From NCBI GenBank assembly GCA_959600045.1, contig CAUGKJ010000002.1, positions 1 to 19,304 of the forward strand: DNA of 19,304 nt, in the 5' to 3' direction. This stretch comes from an uncultured Haemophilus sp. (GTDB lineage Bacteria; Pseudomonadota; Gammaproteobacteria; Enterobacterales; Pasteurellaceae). The notes beneath the pieces are model-generated. The model saw only the letters and a list, made by a program, of their open reading frames with translations, was not told the origin of the DNA and searched no databases. Positions 9,567 to 17,604 of the stretch are shown one piece after another (position 1 is the stretch's first letter; each line of letters starts with the position of its first letter). Position numbers and translations under genes: made by a program.

Positions 9567-10787
9567 TTAGCCTGCTACTGCAGGTAAATAACCCGATTGA
9601 ATTAAGAATGGCACGATCATAATGATTACGCCAATTACTAAGGCTATCACTAAGGTTACGTTTCCACCGATTACGCGATAAGGCAGATTCGGATTTGCTT
9701 GACGTGTTTTCCATGCTAGTCCGATAGGCAAAATTAAGCAGTAGAACGCACAGAGTAAACCTGCATAGCTTAATGCTGCGATAAAGCCTTCAGGATAATA
9801 CAAGGCAAACGCAAGTGGTGGTGTGAAGGCTGCAACCGTCAGTGTCAAGCGATTGTGTGGCAATTTGTAACGTTTAAATAAATCGCCTAAACCTTCAAAT
9901 ACCCCGAGCATGACACCAAGGAAAGAGGTGATTAATGCAAGTGCTGAGAACACACGCACGATTTCGCCCATGATGTGGGAGTTCGTGATTTGACGTGTTG
10001 CATTAACTAAGCCGTTAAGGGTTGGATCCGCTTGGAGTACTTGCACGAATTCATTTTGGCTTAATACACCGTGAGTCGCTAATTGCCACACTAAATAAGC
10101 TACAAGTGGAATCGCTGTACCAATTAAAATCGCTTTACGGAATTGAGTCACACTACCATCGACATAGCTGTTTACGCTGCCCATGATGATGTGGAAGCCA
10201 AAGGAGGTAAAGAAAATTGGTGCCGCAGAGATCACGAAAGCATAATTTAAAGGTAAGGCCATCAGGTTATCGACAGACACTTTTGGTAACATCATGAATA
10301 ACACAAAAGCAAAGGCAATTAATTTACCGATGAACAGAATACGAGTGGCACCATCAACACCTCTTGTACCGACAACTACAAAGGCACCGAGTACGACGGT
10401 AAATAAAATGATTGAAAGTTCGGAGGAAAGACTTTCAAAGCCAAAAGCGGTTGGTAAACCCGATAATAATGAACCGCCCCCGGTGATGTAGGCCGCAGAA
10501 AGAGCATAAAGTAAAATGAGCAAACTAAAGGTGGCTAAGACACGTCCAGTGATGCCGAAGTATTTTTCAGCGAGAGTCGCCACGCCATCATTTAATCGAT
10601 CGGCCGTTTGATAGACTTCAACAAAAAGTAAACCGCTGTAAACCAAAAGAGCCCATAAGCCGACTAATAAGAAAACGGTGTAACCAAAACCAATACCGGC
10701 AGAGGTTAATGGCATCGCGAGCATTCCCGCCCCGATGGTCGTGCCGGCAATGATTAAGGCACTGCCGAATGTTTTGTTTTTTAGCAT
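9567..10787 (-). CDS. tyrP: Tyrosine-specific transport protein TyrP (HAAAP family)
   Basis: Inner-membrane aromatic amino-acid:proton symporter of 406 aa. It opens with the family signature GSALIIAGTTIGAGMLAMPL in the first helix, including the broken-helix GTTIGAG, and has about eleven hydrophobic segments. PIFFTSFGFHIIMGSVNSY near residue 195 and ALITSFLGVMLGVFEGLGDL near 290 are typical of TyrP/Mtr/TnaB proteins. The closing NLPYRVIGGNVTLVIAL matches the TyrP proteins of Haemophilus as I remember them. It starts 36 nt after tdk on the same strand and has CGGAG before the ATG, so it may be cotranscribed with tdk or use a weak promoter in the gap. Family is certain; tyrosine rather than tryptophan is likely. 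H. influenzae carries two tyrP copies, so a paralogue may exist elsewhere. Confidence 0.9.
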   Translation of the reverse strand: MLKNKTFGSALIIAGTTIGAGMLAMPLTSAGIGFGYTVFLLVGLWALLVYSGLLFVEVYQTADRLNDGVATLAEKYFGITGRVLATFSLLILLYALSAAYITGGGSLLSGLPTAFGFESLSSELSIILFTVVLGAFVVVGTRGVDGATRILFIGKLIAFAFVLFMMLPKVSVDNLMALPLNYAFVISAAPIFFTSFGFHIIMGSVNSYVDGSVTQFRKAILIGTAIPLVAYLVWQLATHGVLSQNEFVQVLQADPTLNGLVNATRQITNSHIMGEIVRVFSALALITSFLGVMLGVFEGLGDLFKRYKLPHNRLTLTVAAFTPPLAFALYYPEGFIAALSYAGLLCAFYCLILPIGLAWKTRQANPNLPYRVIGGNVTLVIALVIGVIIMIVPFLIQSGYLPAVAG

Positions 10788-10823
10788 AAAATTGTTCTCC
10801 GAGTATAAAATTGAAAAACGAGG

Positions 10824-11405
10824 TTAAAGCTGACCGCACTTTTCTTTGTAATGATAGCGGCAAACCGAAAGATAAGAGTCGTTTCCACCAATTTGGATTT
10901 GTTCCCCTTCCTTAATGACTTCACCTTGTTCATTTAAACGTAAAACGAAATTGGCTTTACGTCCACAATAACAGATTGTTTTTAATTCTTCTAGTTGATC
11001 TGCCCAAGCAAGTAAATACTTACTACCTTCAAATAGCTCTGCTTGGAAGTCGGTACGCAAGCCATAACAAAGCACAGGAATCTTCAGTTTATCCACGACA
11101 TCGCTTAATTGATACACTTGTTGTTTCGTTAAAAACTGGGCTTCGTCAACCAAAACACAATGAATTTTTTCTTGTTGTAAACGTTGACTCACTTCAGCAA
11201 AAAGGTCACTGGTTGACGTAAATAAATTCGCCTCTTCATGAATACCAATACGTGACGTGACTTTGCCTGCGCCAAAACGATCATCAATCGCTGCCGTATA
11301 AACCATGGTGTTCATATTGCGTTCACGGTAGTTATAGGAAGACTGCAGCAACGTGGTTGATTTGCCCGCATTCATCGTAGAGTAGTAAAAATAGAGTTTT
11401 GCCAT
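10824..11405 (-). CDS. tdk: Thymidine kinase
   Basis: Cytoplasmic salvage enzyme of 193 aa that phosphorylates thymidine with ATP. The P-loop is in STMNAGKST (residues 9-17), DEAQF at 87-91 gives the Walker B aspartate and the catalytic glutamate E88, and zinc ligands are seen as CYC (145-147) and CRYH (182-185). The lasso loop GGNDSYLSV near 173-181 binds the thymine base. Length and order are those of the type II (E. coli-like) enzyme. Its ATG overlaps the stop of the small membrane protein by one base (TAATG), so translation is probably coupled. The final codons (Lys-Cys-Gly-Gln-Leu) are formed by a USS. It sits in tsaD - small ORF - tdk - tyrP. Confidence 0.95.
   Translation of the reverse strand: MAKLYFYYSTMNAGKSTTLLQSSYNYRERNMNTMVYTAAIDDRFGAGKVTSRIGIHEEANLFTSTSDLFAEVSQRLQQEKIHCVLVDEAQFLTKQQVYQLSDVVDKLKIPVLCYGLRTDFQAELFEGSKYLLAWADQLEELKTICYCGRKANFVLRLNEQGEVIKEGEQIQIGGNDSYLSVCRYHYKEKCGQL
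10833..10841 (-). repeat. USS forming the last codons of tdk
   Basis: Exact ACCGCACTT on the plus strand; on the gene strand AAGTGCGGT spells Lys-Cys-Gly just before the C-terminus. Confidence 0.95.
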
Positions 11406-11641
11406 TATTTAATCACCCATTTCCAGAAATAATAGGCAATAAATCCTGCAACAGGTGGACAGGCTGCTAGCATAAAGGTGCCGTAAGTTGCACCACCGCC
11501 AACCATTTTTCCGGCAGCTGAAAGCGCGCTAACGATATCACCACTTGGTGTGGTAAAAATCCATGCGCCAATAATCGCGAGCACTAAGAAACAAGCGATA
11601 CCGGCTGCACGCATAGCTCTTACTTTAATCATATTTTCCAT
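11405..11641 (-). CDS. Small two-helix inner-membrane protein of unknown function
   Basis: A 78-aa protein I do not recognise. A short basic N-terminus ([14 protein letters not shown]) leads into a first helix (about 14-29, ending AWIFTTP). A glycine-rich stretch [12 protein letters not shown] (44-55) precedes a second helix (about 56-74), and it ends WKWVIK. By the positive-inside rule both termini should face the cytoplasm. AAGGAA precedes the ATG. It begins 9 nt after the tsaD stop, and its stop overlaps the tdk start by one base, so it is embedded in an operon and its translation likely drives tdk. The tight packing argues that it is a real gene. Function is unknown; no toxin or bacteriocin feature is evident. 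Confidence 0.8.
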   Translation of the reverse strand: MENMIKVRAMRAAGIACFLVLAIIGAWIFTTPSGDIVSALSAAGKMVGGGATYGTFMLAACPPVAGFIAYYFWKWVIK

Positions 11642-11650
11642 ATTTTTTCC

Positions 11651-12679
11651 TTAAATTGCAGGGAGTTCAGTCATTGCCCAACGAGGTTTAACATCAATGG
11701 CGAGCTCGCTATGCTGACCTTGTTTTAAGCGTAAAAAGCCCGTATAGGCAATCATGGCACCATTATCGGTACAAAATTGAGGTGGTGGATAAAATACTTC
11801 ACCACCAAGATTTTTCATCATAGCGCCAAGGGTTTCACGTAATTTTTTGTTTGCACTCACCCCGCCAGCAATCACTAAACGCTTATAGCCGGTTTCTTTT
11901 AAGGCACGTTTACATTTGATTGCGAGTGTATCCACGACGGAATCTTGGAAGGCAAAGGCAATATCGGCTTTGGTTTGGTGGGTTAATTTCCCTTCTTGTT
12001 TGATCGCCTGATTAATGGTGTTAGCCGCTGAGGTTTTTAAACCTGAAAAGCTAAAATCAAGGCCTGGGCGATCCGTCATTGGGCGTGGAAATACAAAACG
12101 ATCTGGTGATCCTTTTTCGGCTAAACGTGAAAGTGCCGCACCGCCAGGATAATCTAACCCTAATAATTTAGCGGTTTTATCAAAGGCTTCACCTGCAGCA
12201 TCATCAATAGATTCTCCAATGACTTCATATTTTCCTACGCCATCAACGCGTACTAACTGTGTGTGTCCACCTGAAACTAGGAGAGCAATAAACGGAAAGT
12301 GCGGTCGATTTTCATCAAGCATTGGGGCAAGTAGATGACCTTCCATGTGGTGTACGCCAATAGCGGGCACATTCCAGGCATAAGCCAGTGAACGCGCGAT
12401 CGTTGCGCCCACTAATAATGCCCCCACTAAACCTGGGCCACTTGTATAGGCGATACCATCAATTTGATCAGCGGTTAAATTAGCTTCTTCTAATGCTGCT
12501 TTAATTAATGGTGCTGTTTTGCGAATGTGATCGCGAGAAGCCAGTTCTGGCACCACACCGCCGTAATCCGCATGCAAGGCAATTTGCGTGTAGAGTTGAT
12601 TAGCAATTAAGCCTTTGTCTTCATCATAAATCGCGACACCTGTTTCATCACAGGAGGTTTCGATCCCTAAAATACGCAT
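11651..12679 (-). CDS. tsaD: tRNA N6-threonylcarbamoyladenosine synthase, transferase subunit TsaD
   Basis: Catalytic subunit (342 aa) that transfers the threonylcarbamoyl group to A37 of ANN-decoding tRNAs, working with TsaB, TsaE and TsaC in the cytoplasm. Also known as Gcp or YgjD. Conserved features are the N-terminal [17 protein letters not shown], metal-binding H111 and H115 in [14 protein letters not shown] (135-142), FSFSGLKT (209-216), AGGVSAN (271-277) and the late metal-binding aspartate in CTDNGAM (D305). Length equals the family norm. It is divergent from rpsU across 218 bp, as in E. coli and H. influenzae, and heads the tsaD - small ORF - tdk unit. GAGAAG precedes the ATG. A USS lies inside the gene. 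Confidence 0.96.
   Translation of the reverse strand: MRILGIETSCDETGVAIYDEDKGLIANQLYTQIALHADYGGVVPELASRDHIRKTAPLIKAALEEANLTADQIDGIAYTSGPGLVGALLVGATIARSLAYAWNVPAIGVHHMEGHLLAPMLDENRPHFPFIALLVSGGHTQLVRVDGVGKYEVIGESIDDAAGEAFDKTAKLLGLDYPGGAALSRLAEKGSPDRFVFPRPMTDRPGLDFSFSGLKTSAANTINQAIKQEGKLTHQTKADIAFAFQDSVVDTLAIKCKRALKETGYKRLVIAGGVSANKKLRETLGAMMKNLGGEVFYPPPQFCTDNGAMIAYTGFLRLKQGQHSELAIDVKPRWAMTELPAI
12297..12305 (+). repeat. USS inside tsaD
   Basis: Exact AAGTGCGGT within the coding region, at the codons just after the metal-binding region and before FIALLVSGG. Confidence 0.95.
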
Positions 12680-12770
12680 TTTCTTCTCATTTTATTAAAA
12701 AAATTGGCAAAGATTTTACCTTGTTTAGCCCGCTTAAACCAGTTCAAACGCCAAATTTTCAGCAAATAGG

Positions 12771-12802
12771 CGATCTTTCCTTTGCTTTTGCAGGGAAGAT
12801 CG
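12771..12802. promoter_or_regulatory. 10-bp dyad straddling the rpsU -35, possible operator
   Basis: CGATCTTTCC (12771-12780) pairs with GGGAAGATCG (12793-12802) except for one G-T pair, leaving 12 bases between. The putative -35 lies in the central gap and the right arm covers the promoter spacer. No T run follows on either strand, so it is not a terminator. It is unlike a LexA box. Confidence 0.45.
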
Positions 12803-12810
12803 ATTAGAAT
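12782..12810 (+). promoter_or_regulatory. Putative sigma-70 promoter of rpsU-dnaG-rpoD
   Basis: TTGCTT (12782-12787), a 17-bp spacer, TAGAAT (12805-12810). The ATG of rpsU lies about 80 bp further, leaving a leader that contains a short hairpin TGCCG / CGGCA at 12829-12844. Confidence 0.5.
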
Positions 12811-12897
12811 TGCGTCCTTTATTGAATTTGCCGTTCATTCGGCAGTAATAAAAATTTAAAATTGCAATTAAATTAAACTCATTGAGGTGATTGGCTT

Positions 12898-13113
12898 ATG
12901 CCTGTAATTAAAGTACGTGAAAACGAATCATTCGACGTAGCTTTACGTCGTTTCAAACGCTCTTGCGAAAAAGCTGGTATTTTAGCAGAAGTTCGCGCTC
13001 GTGAATTCTATGAAAAACCAACTACAATCCGTAAACGTGAAAAAGCAACTCTTGCTAAACGTCACGCTAAACGTAATGCTCGCGAAAACGCGCGCAATAC
13101 CCGTTTATACTAA
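12898..13113 (+). CDS. rpsU: 30S ribosomal protein S21
   Basis: Small basic ribosomal protein of 71 aa, the normal length, that binds the 30S platform near the anti-Shine-Dalgarno end of 16S rRNA and aids initiation. The whole sequence is typical: [26 protein letters not shown], then a very Lys/Arg-rich second half ending NTRLY. GAGGTGA lies 9 nt before the ATG. It is the first gene of the classic macromolecular-synthesis operon with dnaG and rpoD. A hairpin right after it should lower transcription of the two downstream genes. It is divergent from tsaD. Confidence 0.98.
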   Translation: MPVIKVRENESFDVALRRFKRSCEKAGILAEVRAREFYEKPTTIRKREKATLAKRHAKRNARENARNTRLY

Positions 13114-13143
13114 TTTGTAGTATTTTCTAACTCGAGTTAAGAC

Positions 13144-13175
13144 AAACCGTGAAACCTTTTGGGTATCACGGTTTT
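13144..13175 (+). terminator. Internal (leaky) terminator between rpsU and dnaG
   Basis: A 9-bp stem AAACCGTGA / TCACGGTTT with an inner ACC/GGT pairing is followed by TTTTGTTG. The short, interrupted T run suits partial termination, as known for E. coli rpsU-dnaG. Confidence 0.75.
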
Positions 13176-13213
13176 GTTGCTTTAAATTCATCGAAAAAAG
13201 TCACGCAAAATCA

Positions 13214-13222
13214 ACCGCACTT
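13214..13222 (-). repeat. USS upstream of dnaG
   Basis: Exact ACCGCACTT in the rpsU-dnaG gap, 28 bp before the dnaG start. Confidence 0.95.
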
Positions 13223-13249
13223 TCGCATCGTATTCAAGGAGGCAAGGCA

Positions 13250-15034
13250 ATGAAAGGCTCTATTCCACGCCAATTTATTGATGATCTGCTCACAAAATCG
13301 AATATTGTCGATGTGATTAATGCGCGTGTGAAACTCAAAAAAGCGGGACGAGATTATCAAGCTTGCTGTCCGTTTCATCACGAAAAAACACCCTCCTTTA
13401 CGGTAAGTGAAAAAAAACAATTCTATTATTGCTTCGGCTGTGGCGCGAAAGGCAATGCGATTTCATTTTTAATGGATTATGACAAATTAGAATTTGTTGA
13501 AGCCGTTGAAGAACTTGCTGCTTCTGCTGGGCTTGAAGTGCCTTATGAAAAACGCCCAAACCAATTCGGTAATAAACCGGATGTGAGCTATCAGACAAAA
13601 CGTAATTTATACGATTTGATGCAAGAGATTGCGTCGTTTTATCAAGCTCAACTCCCGTTAAATATTCCTGCTCAAAGCTATCTTCAGCAACGTGGTTTAT
13701 CGCCAGAAATTATTGCTCGTTTTCAAATTGGTTATGTACCCAATGCGATGGATACGGTGTTACGCCAATTCGGCAAAAATCGGGAAGAACAGAAAAAACT
13801 TTTTGATTTAGGTATGCTTTCTCGAAACGATCGTGGCAATGTGTACGATAAATTCCGTAATCGTATTATGTTTCCGATTCGGGATAAACGTGGTCGAACA
13901 GTTGCCTTTGGTGGACGTGTTTTAACGGATGAAAAACCCAAGTATTTGAACTCCCCCGAAACCATTACATACCATAAAGGTAATGAACTTTATGGCTTGT
14001 ATGAAGCCTTACAAATCAATGATGAGCCAGAAAAATTACTGGTGGTTGAAGGCTACATGGATGTGGTGGCATTAGCGCAATTTGGTGTGAATTATGCGGT
14101 GGCTTCTCTTGGTACATCGACGACCTCGGAACAAATTCAATTATTGTTCCGTTCAACAGAGCAAGTCATTTGCTGCTACGATGGTGATAGAGCAGGGCGT
14201 GATGCCGCTTGGCGCGCACTTGAAAACGCTTTGTCTTATCTGGAAGATGGACGACAAATCAAGTTTATTTTCCTACCAGATGGAGAAGACCCGGATACTT
14301 ATATTCGTCAATATGGTAAAGAAAAGTTTGAAGAATATATTGATCAAGCTCAGTCTCTCACAGAATTTTTATTCGCACATTTAAGTCCACAGGTGGATTT
14401 TTCGACGCAAGAAGGACGAGGCAAATTAGTCGCACTCGCGGCGCCTTTAATTCGTCAAATTCCTGGTGATATGTTGCGTCTATCATTGCGAAATATGTTG
14501 GCACAAAAGCTTGGAATCTTTGATCAATCACAGCTTGAAAGCTTAATTCCAAATCAAATAGAGAAGGCTGAACCCAAACCTAAAACGCCACAAAAAACCA
14601 TTAAGAAAACACCAATGCGCGTGGTGATTTCGCTGTTATTACAGAATTCACAATTAGTGAATCGTATTTCGGATATCGGTTTACAAGCCTTAAAGCATGA
14701 AGCAGGTTACGAATTGCTCGAAAAATTGACCGCACTTTGCCGTGAACGAGAAGGCATTACAACAGGGCAAATCTTAGAGTATTTTCGTGATACAGAATTC
14801 AGCAAGCCCCTTGAAATATTAGCCTCTTGGGATCATCTATTAGATGACTTAGAAATCATTAATGCATTCTCTCAAAACTATCGTCGATTGAATATTCAAG
14901 CGATTGAGCGTGACATTGAAATGCTGATTGCCAAAGAAAGGGCGGAAGGTTTAACTGATCAAGAACGAGCAATTTTAGTGAATTTGCTCAAGGGAAAAGA
15001 AGAGCAGAAAAAACAGTTAGTTAATCCGTCATAA
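13250..15034 (+). CDS. dnaG: DNA primase
   Basis: Makes RNA primers for replication together with the DnaB helicase; 594 aa. The N-terminal zinc domain has C40-P-F-H43 and C61-F-G-C64, the same positions as E. coli. The RNA polymerase core follows, with the TOPRIM glutamate E267 in VVEGYMDV and the acidic pair D311/D313 in YDGDRAGRDAA. A Lys/Pro-rich linker near 436-450 leads to the C-terminal helicase-binding domain (about 455-594). All catalytic residues are present. CAAGGAGG gives a strong ribosome site before the ATG. It is the second gene of the rpsU-dnaG-rpoD operon, with a leaky terminator and a USS in its leader and another USS inside the gene. Confidence 0.97.
   Translation: MKGSIPRQFIDDLLTKSNIVDVINARVKLKKAGRDYQACCPFHHEKTPSFTVSEKKQFYYCFGCGAKGNAISFLMDYDKLEFVEAVEELAASAGLEVPYEKRPNQFGNKPDVSYQTKRNLYDLMQEIASFYQAQLPLNIPAQSYLQQRGLSPEIIARFQIGYVPNAMDTVLRQFGKNREEQKKLFDLGMLSRNDRGNVYDKFRNRIMFPIRDKRGRTVAFGGRVLTDEKPKYLNSPETITYHKGNELYGLYEALQINDEPEKLLVVEGYMDVVALAQFGVNYAVASLGTSTTSEQIQLLFRSTEQVICCYDGDRAGRDAAWRALENALSYLEDGRQIKFIFLPDGEDPDTYIRQYGKEKFEEYIDQAQSLTEFLFAHLSPQVDFSTQEGRGKLVALAAPLIRQIPGDMLRLSLRNMLAQKLGIFDQSQLESLIPNQIEKAEPKPKTPQKTIKKTPMRVVISLLLQNSQLVNRISDIGLQALKHEAGYELLEKLTALCREREGITTGQILEYFRDTEFSKPLEILASWDHLLDDLEIINAFSQNYRRLNIQAIERDIEMLIAKERAEGLTDQERAILVNLLKGKEEQKKQLVNPS
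14729..14737 (-). repeat. USS inside dnaG
   Basis: Exact ACCGCACTT within the codons of the C-terminal helicase-binding domain. Confidence 0.95.
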
Positions 15035-15103
15035 CAATGGTAAAATCTCCTGTTCAAAACAAGGGCTTTTATCTTCCAAAAATAACGCAAAACGGGAATA
15101 AAA

Positions 15104-16993
15104 ATGGAACAAAATCAACAATCTACCGCAGAGCAATATTCAGAACAAATTGAACAGCTTATGGAATTAGGTCGTACGCAAGGTTATTTAACCTATGCGG
15201 AGATTAATGACTTACTTCCGGAAGATGTGATCGATCCAGAGTATTACGATAAGTTGTTGCAGACTTTACAGCATGATGCGGGTATTCCGGTTCTGGATGA
15301 AGCACCGGAAAGTGACGAAATGATGTTGAATGACACGATTCCGGATGAAGATGCAGTGGAAGAAGCAACACAGATTTTGTCCAATGTGGAATCTGAAATC
15401 GGCCGTACAACCGATCCTGTGCGTATGTATATGCGTGAAATGGGAACGGTTGATCTTCTTACCCGTGAAGATGAAATCAGCATTGCAAAACGTATTGAAG
15501 AAGGGATTGATGAAGTCCAAACTGCGATTGCGGCATACCCAGAAGCGTTAACTGAATTATTAGATAATTATGATCAAGTTGAAGCAGGCAATTATCGTTT
15601 AGCTGATTTAATCACCGGCTTTGTGGATCCAAATGTTCCAGAAGAGGAAACCGCAAACATTGATGAAAATTTTGCTGATGAAGATGAAAGTGCCGAATCT
15701 GCTGCAGATGTTGATGATGAGAGCGATGAGGAAGATGAAAGCGATAACAGCTCAAGTTCTGATGACAGCGATTCAGATAACAGTATCGATCCTGAAGTGG
15801 CGCGTGAAAGATTTGCTGCATTAAGAGAGCAACATACTAAAACATTGGCTACCATTGCAAAACACGGTCGTAGTGGTAAACGTGCAAAAGATCAAATTGC
15901 TCAACTCGCCGATATTTTTAAACAATTCCGTTTAGTGCCAAAACAATTTGATGTACTTGTTTTATCAATGAAGAATATGATGAAACGTGTACGTGCAGAA
16001 GAGCGTCAACTACAAAAAGTATTAGTTGATATTGCAGGTATGCCAAAAGATGAATTTGAGGCGCTTATTGTTGCGAATGGCAGCAGTGATGCATGGGTAG
16101 CAAAAGCATTAAAATCAACGAAAGCTTGGGCAAAACGTTTACCAAAATATGAAGAACGTATCCGTTTATCTTTAGATAACTTAGCGAATATTGAGCAACA
16201 TACGAATCTCACCATCCAACAAATGCGTGAAATTTGCGATGCGGTATCTCGTGGTGAACAAAAAGCTCGCCGTGCGAAAAAAGAAATGGTTGAAGCCAAC
16301 TTACGTTTGGTCATTTCTATTGCGAAAAAATATACAAACCGAGGTTTACAATTCTTGGATTTAATTCAAGAAGGGAATATTGGTTTGATGAAAGCGGTAG
16401 ATAAATTTGAATACCGTCGTGGTTATAAATTCTCAACCTACGCAACCTGGTGGATTCGTCAGGCAATCACGCGTTCAATTGCAGACCAAGCACGTACAAT
16501 CCGTATTCCGGTTCATATGATTGAAACGATTAACAAATTAAATCGTATTTCTCGTCAAATGTTACAAGAAATGGGCCGTGAAGCGACGCCAGAAGAGCTT
16601 GCTGAGCGCATGGGAATGCCAGAAGATAAAATCCGTAAAGTGCTTAAAATTGCGAAAGAGCCAATTTCAATGGAAACGCCAATCGGTGATGACGATGATT
16701 CACATTTAGGTGACTTCATCGAGGATTCAACTCTTGAATTGCCATTAGATTCTGCCACTGCACAAAGCTTGAAAGTGGCAACTCATGAAGTGTTAGAAGG
16801 GTTAACCCCTCGTGAAGCAAAAGTATTACGTATGCGTTTTGGTATTGATATGAATACCGACCACACGCTTGAAGAAGTGGGTAAGCAATTTGATGTAACT
16901 CGTGAGCGTATTCGTCAGATTGAAGCGAAAGCATTGCGTAAATTACGTCATCCAAGTCGTTCTGAAACCTTAAGAAGTTTCTTAGATGAGTAA
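15104..16993 (+). CDS. rpoD: RNA polymerase primary sigma factor RpoD (sigma-70)
   Basis: Housekeeping sigma factor of 629 aa that directs core RNA polymerase to -35/-10 promoters. Region 1.1 (residues 1-80) is followed by region 1.2 ([11 protein letters not shown] near 103-113). A non-conserved region holds a very acidic Asp/Glu/Ser tract (about 180-230). Region 2 ([13 protein letters not shown] through [17 protein letters not shown], about 397-460) binds core and the -10. Region 3 comes next, then region 4.2 ([25 protein letters not shown], about 588-613), the -35 helix-turn-helix. All parts are intact. It is the third gene of the operon, 69 bp after dnaG, with GGGAATA before the ATG and a strong terminator after it. 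Confidence 0.98.
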   Translation: MEQNQQSTAEQYSEQIEQLMELGRTQGYLTYAEINDLLPEDVIDPEYYDKLLQTLQHDAGIPVLDEAPESDEMMLNDTIPDEDAVEEATQILSNVESEIGRTTDPVRMYMREMGTVDLLTREDEISIAKRIEEGIDEVQTAIAAYPEALTELLDNYDQVEAGNYRLADLITGFVDPNVPEEETANIDENFADEDESAESAADVDDESDEEDESDNSSSSDDSDSDNSIDPEVARERFAALREQHTKTLATIAKHGRSGKRAKDQIAQLADIFKQFRLVPKQFDVLVLSMKNMMKRVRAEERQLQKVLVDIAGMPKDEFEALIVANGSSDAWVAKALKSTKAWAKRLPKYEERIRLSLDNLANIEQHTNLTIQQMREICDAVSRGEQKARRAKKEMVEANLRLVISIAKKYTNRGLQFLDLIQEGNIGLMKAVDKFEYRRGYKFSTYATWWIRQAITRSIADQARTIRIPVHMIETINKLNRISRQMLQEMGREATPEELAERMGMPEDKIRKVLKIAKEPISMETPIGDDDDSHLGDFIEDSTLELPLDSATAQSLKVATHEVLEGLTPREAKVLRMRFGIDMNTDHTLEEVGKQFDVTRERIRQIEAKALRKLRHPSRSETLRSFLDE

Positions 16994-17014
16994 TTATTCA
17001 TTCATATAAAAAAG

Positions 17015-17040
17015 AAAAGGCAGAAATATCTGCCTTTTTT
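17015..17040 (+). terminator. Intrinsic terminator of rpoD
   Basis: Stem AAAAGGCAGA / TCTGCCTTTT with a 4-nt loop (AATA) runs into T's, 21 bp after the rpoD stop. Confidence 0.92.
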
Positions 17041-17059
17041 ATTTGATTAAATTTGGCTA

Positions 17060-17088
17060 TTTACCACCAAATCACATTCCTTTAAAAT
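17060..17088 (+). promoter_or_regulatory. Putative psiE promoter
   Basis: TTTACC (17060-17065), 17-bp spacer, TAAAAT (17083-17088), about 40 bp before the ATG and just after the rpoD terminator. No Pho box (CTGTCAT repeat) was seen in it. Confidence 0.5.
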
Positions 17089-17129
17089 ATGCACCTTTCA
17101 TCATTTTAAAAAAACAAAAAAGGAACTTT

Positions 17130-17546
17130 ATGGAAGAATCTCAAGAACTAGAAAAGCTGCCTCGAGTGGTGACAGGTGTATTAAAAGTGGTATTAAGTTT
17201 TTCACTTATTGCTTTGGCTTTAGTATTGATTATTGCTTTAGCTAAAATCACCTATACCTTAGCAATTATGGTGTTCAATACATCAAGCGTAGTGCCTTAT
17301 GATGTTGCTGAACAAGCCGTGATGTTTTTCTTATATTTCGGTTTTATTGGCCTAATCGTGCAATATTTTAAAAGCGGCTATCACTTTCCTTTGCGTTATT
17401 TTATTTACGCGGGGATTACCGCTATGTTACGCTTGATTATTGTGAATCATGAGAGCTCAGTTGATACTATCTTATTCGCAGGCGCGATTTTAATTATGGT
17501 TATTGCACTTTGTTTAGTGTTGTATTCCAATAAAATTAAAATTTAA
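17130..17546 (+). CDS. psiE: PsiE-family membrane protein
   Basis: Membrane protein of 138 aa, close in length to E. coli PsiE (136 aa), a phosphate-starvation-inducible protein of unknown biochemical role. Four hydrophobic segments are visible at about 22-45, 60-82, 88-105 and 112-132. The best family match is FLYFGFIGLIVQYFKSGYHFPLRYFIYAGITAMLRLIIVNHES, residues roughly 68-110, nearly the same as E. coli PsiE. The frame is open from 17043, but AAAGGAAC sits just before ATG 17130, which also matches family length; the earlier ATG is in the rpoD terminator tail. A separate promoter lies between the rpoD terminator and this start. Phosphate control is known for E. coli only, and no Pho box is seen here. 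Confidence 0.88.
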   Translation: MEESQELEKLPRVVTGVLKVVLSFSLIALALVLIIALAKITYTLAIMVFNTSSVVPYDVAEQAVMFFLYFGFIGLIVQYFKSGYHFPLRYFIYAGITAMLRLIIVNHESSVDTILFAGAILIMVIALCLVLYSNKIKI

Positions 17547-17555
17547 AAGTGCGGT
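17547..17555 (+). repeat. USS at the psiE stop
   Basis: Exact AAGTGCGGT beginning at the base after the psiE stop. GGTCA in it can pair with TGACC at 17560-17564, giving only a weak hairpin. Confidence 0.93.
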
Positions 17556-17572
17556 CATTTTGACCACGGTTT

Positions 17573-17604
17573 TGGAATGGATTATTCCGGTACAATCCAT
17601 TCCA
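17573..17604. repeat. Perfect 11-bp inverted repeat over the rlmJ stop codon
   Basis: TGGAATGGATT (17573-17583) pairs with AATCCATTCCA (17594-17604) around a 10-nt loop. The rlmJ TAA is in the loop/stem edge. It could close the convergent psiE and rlmJ transcripts, but neither strand shows a T run after it. Confidence 0.6.

Noticed and set aside
12723-12739. GTTTA-N7-TAAAC repeat in the tsaD-rpsU gap as an operator
   Set aside because: The arms are only 5 bp and AT-rich, which is easily met by chance; no promoter element is convincingly linked to it.
14094-14384. Plus-strand 96-codon ORF inside dnaG
   Set aside because: It is an out-of-frame shadow of the primase catalytic region with no ribosome site or recognisable content.
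14810-14816. CTTGAAA near the dnaG end as a heat-shock (sigma-32) -35 for rpoD
   Set aside because: E. coli has such a promoter in dnaG, but no CCCCAT-type -10 follows at the required distance here.
15640-15795. Acidic Asp/Glu/Ser tract in RpoD as an abnormal insertion
   Set aside because: The non-conserved region of gamma-proteobacterial sigma-70 normally has such an acidic stretch, including in E. coli.
15592-15855. Minus-strand ORF rich in serine and leucine opposite rpoD
   Set aside because: It is the antisense reading of the Asp/Glu/Ser-rich tract of sigma-70, without its own start signals.
17043-17129. N-terminal extension of PsiE
   Set aside because: It starts in the tail of the rpoD terminator, overlaps the putative psiE promoter and makes the protein too long for the family.
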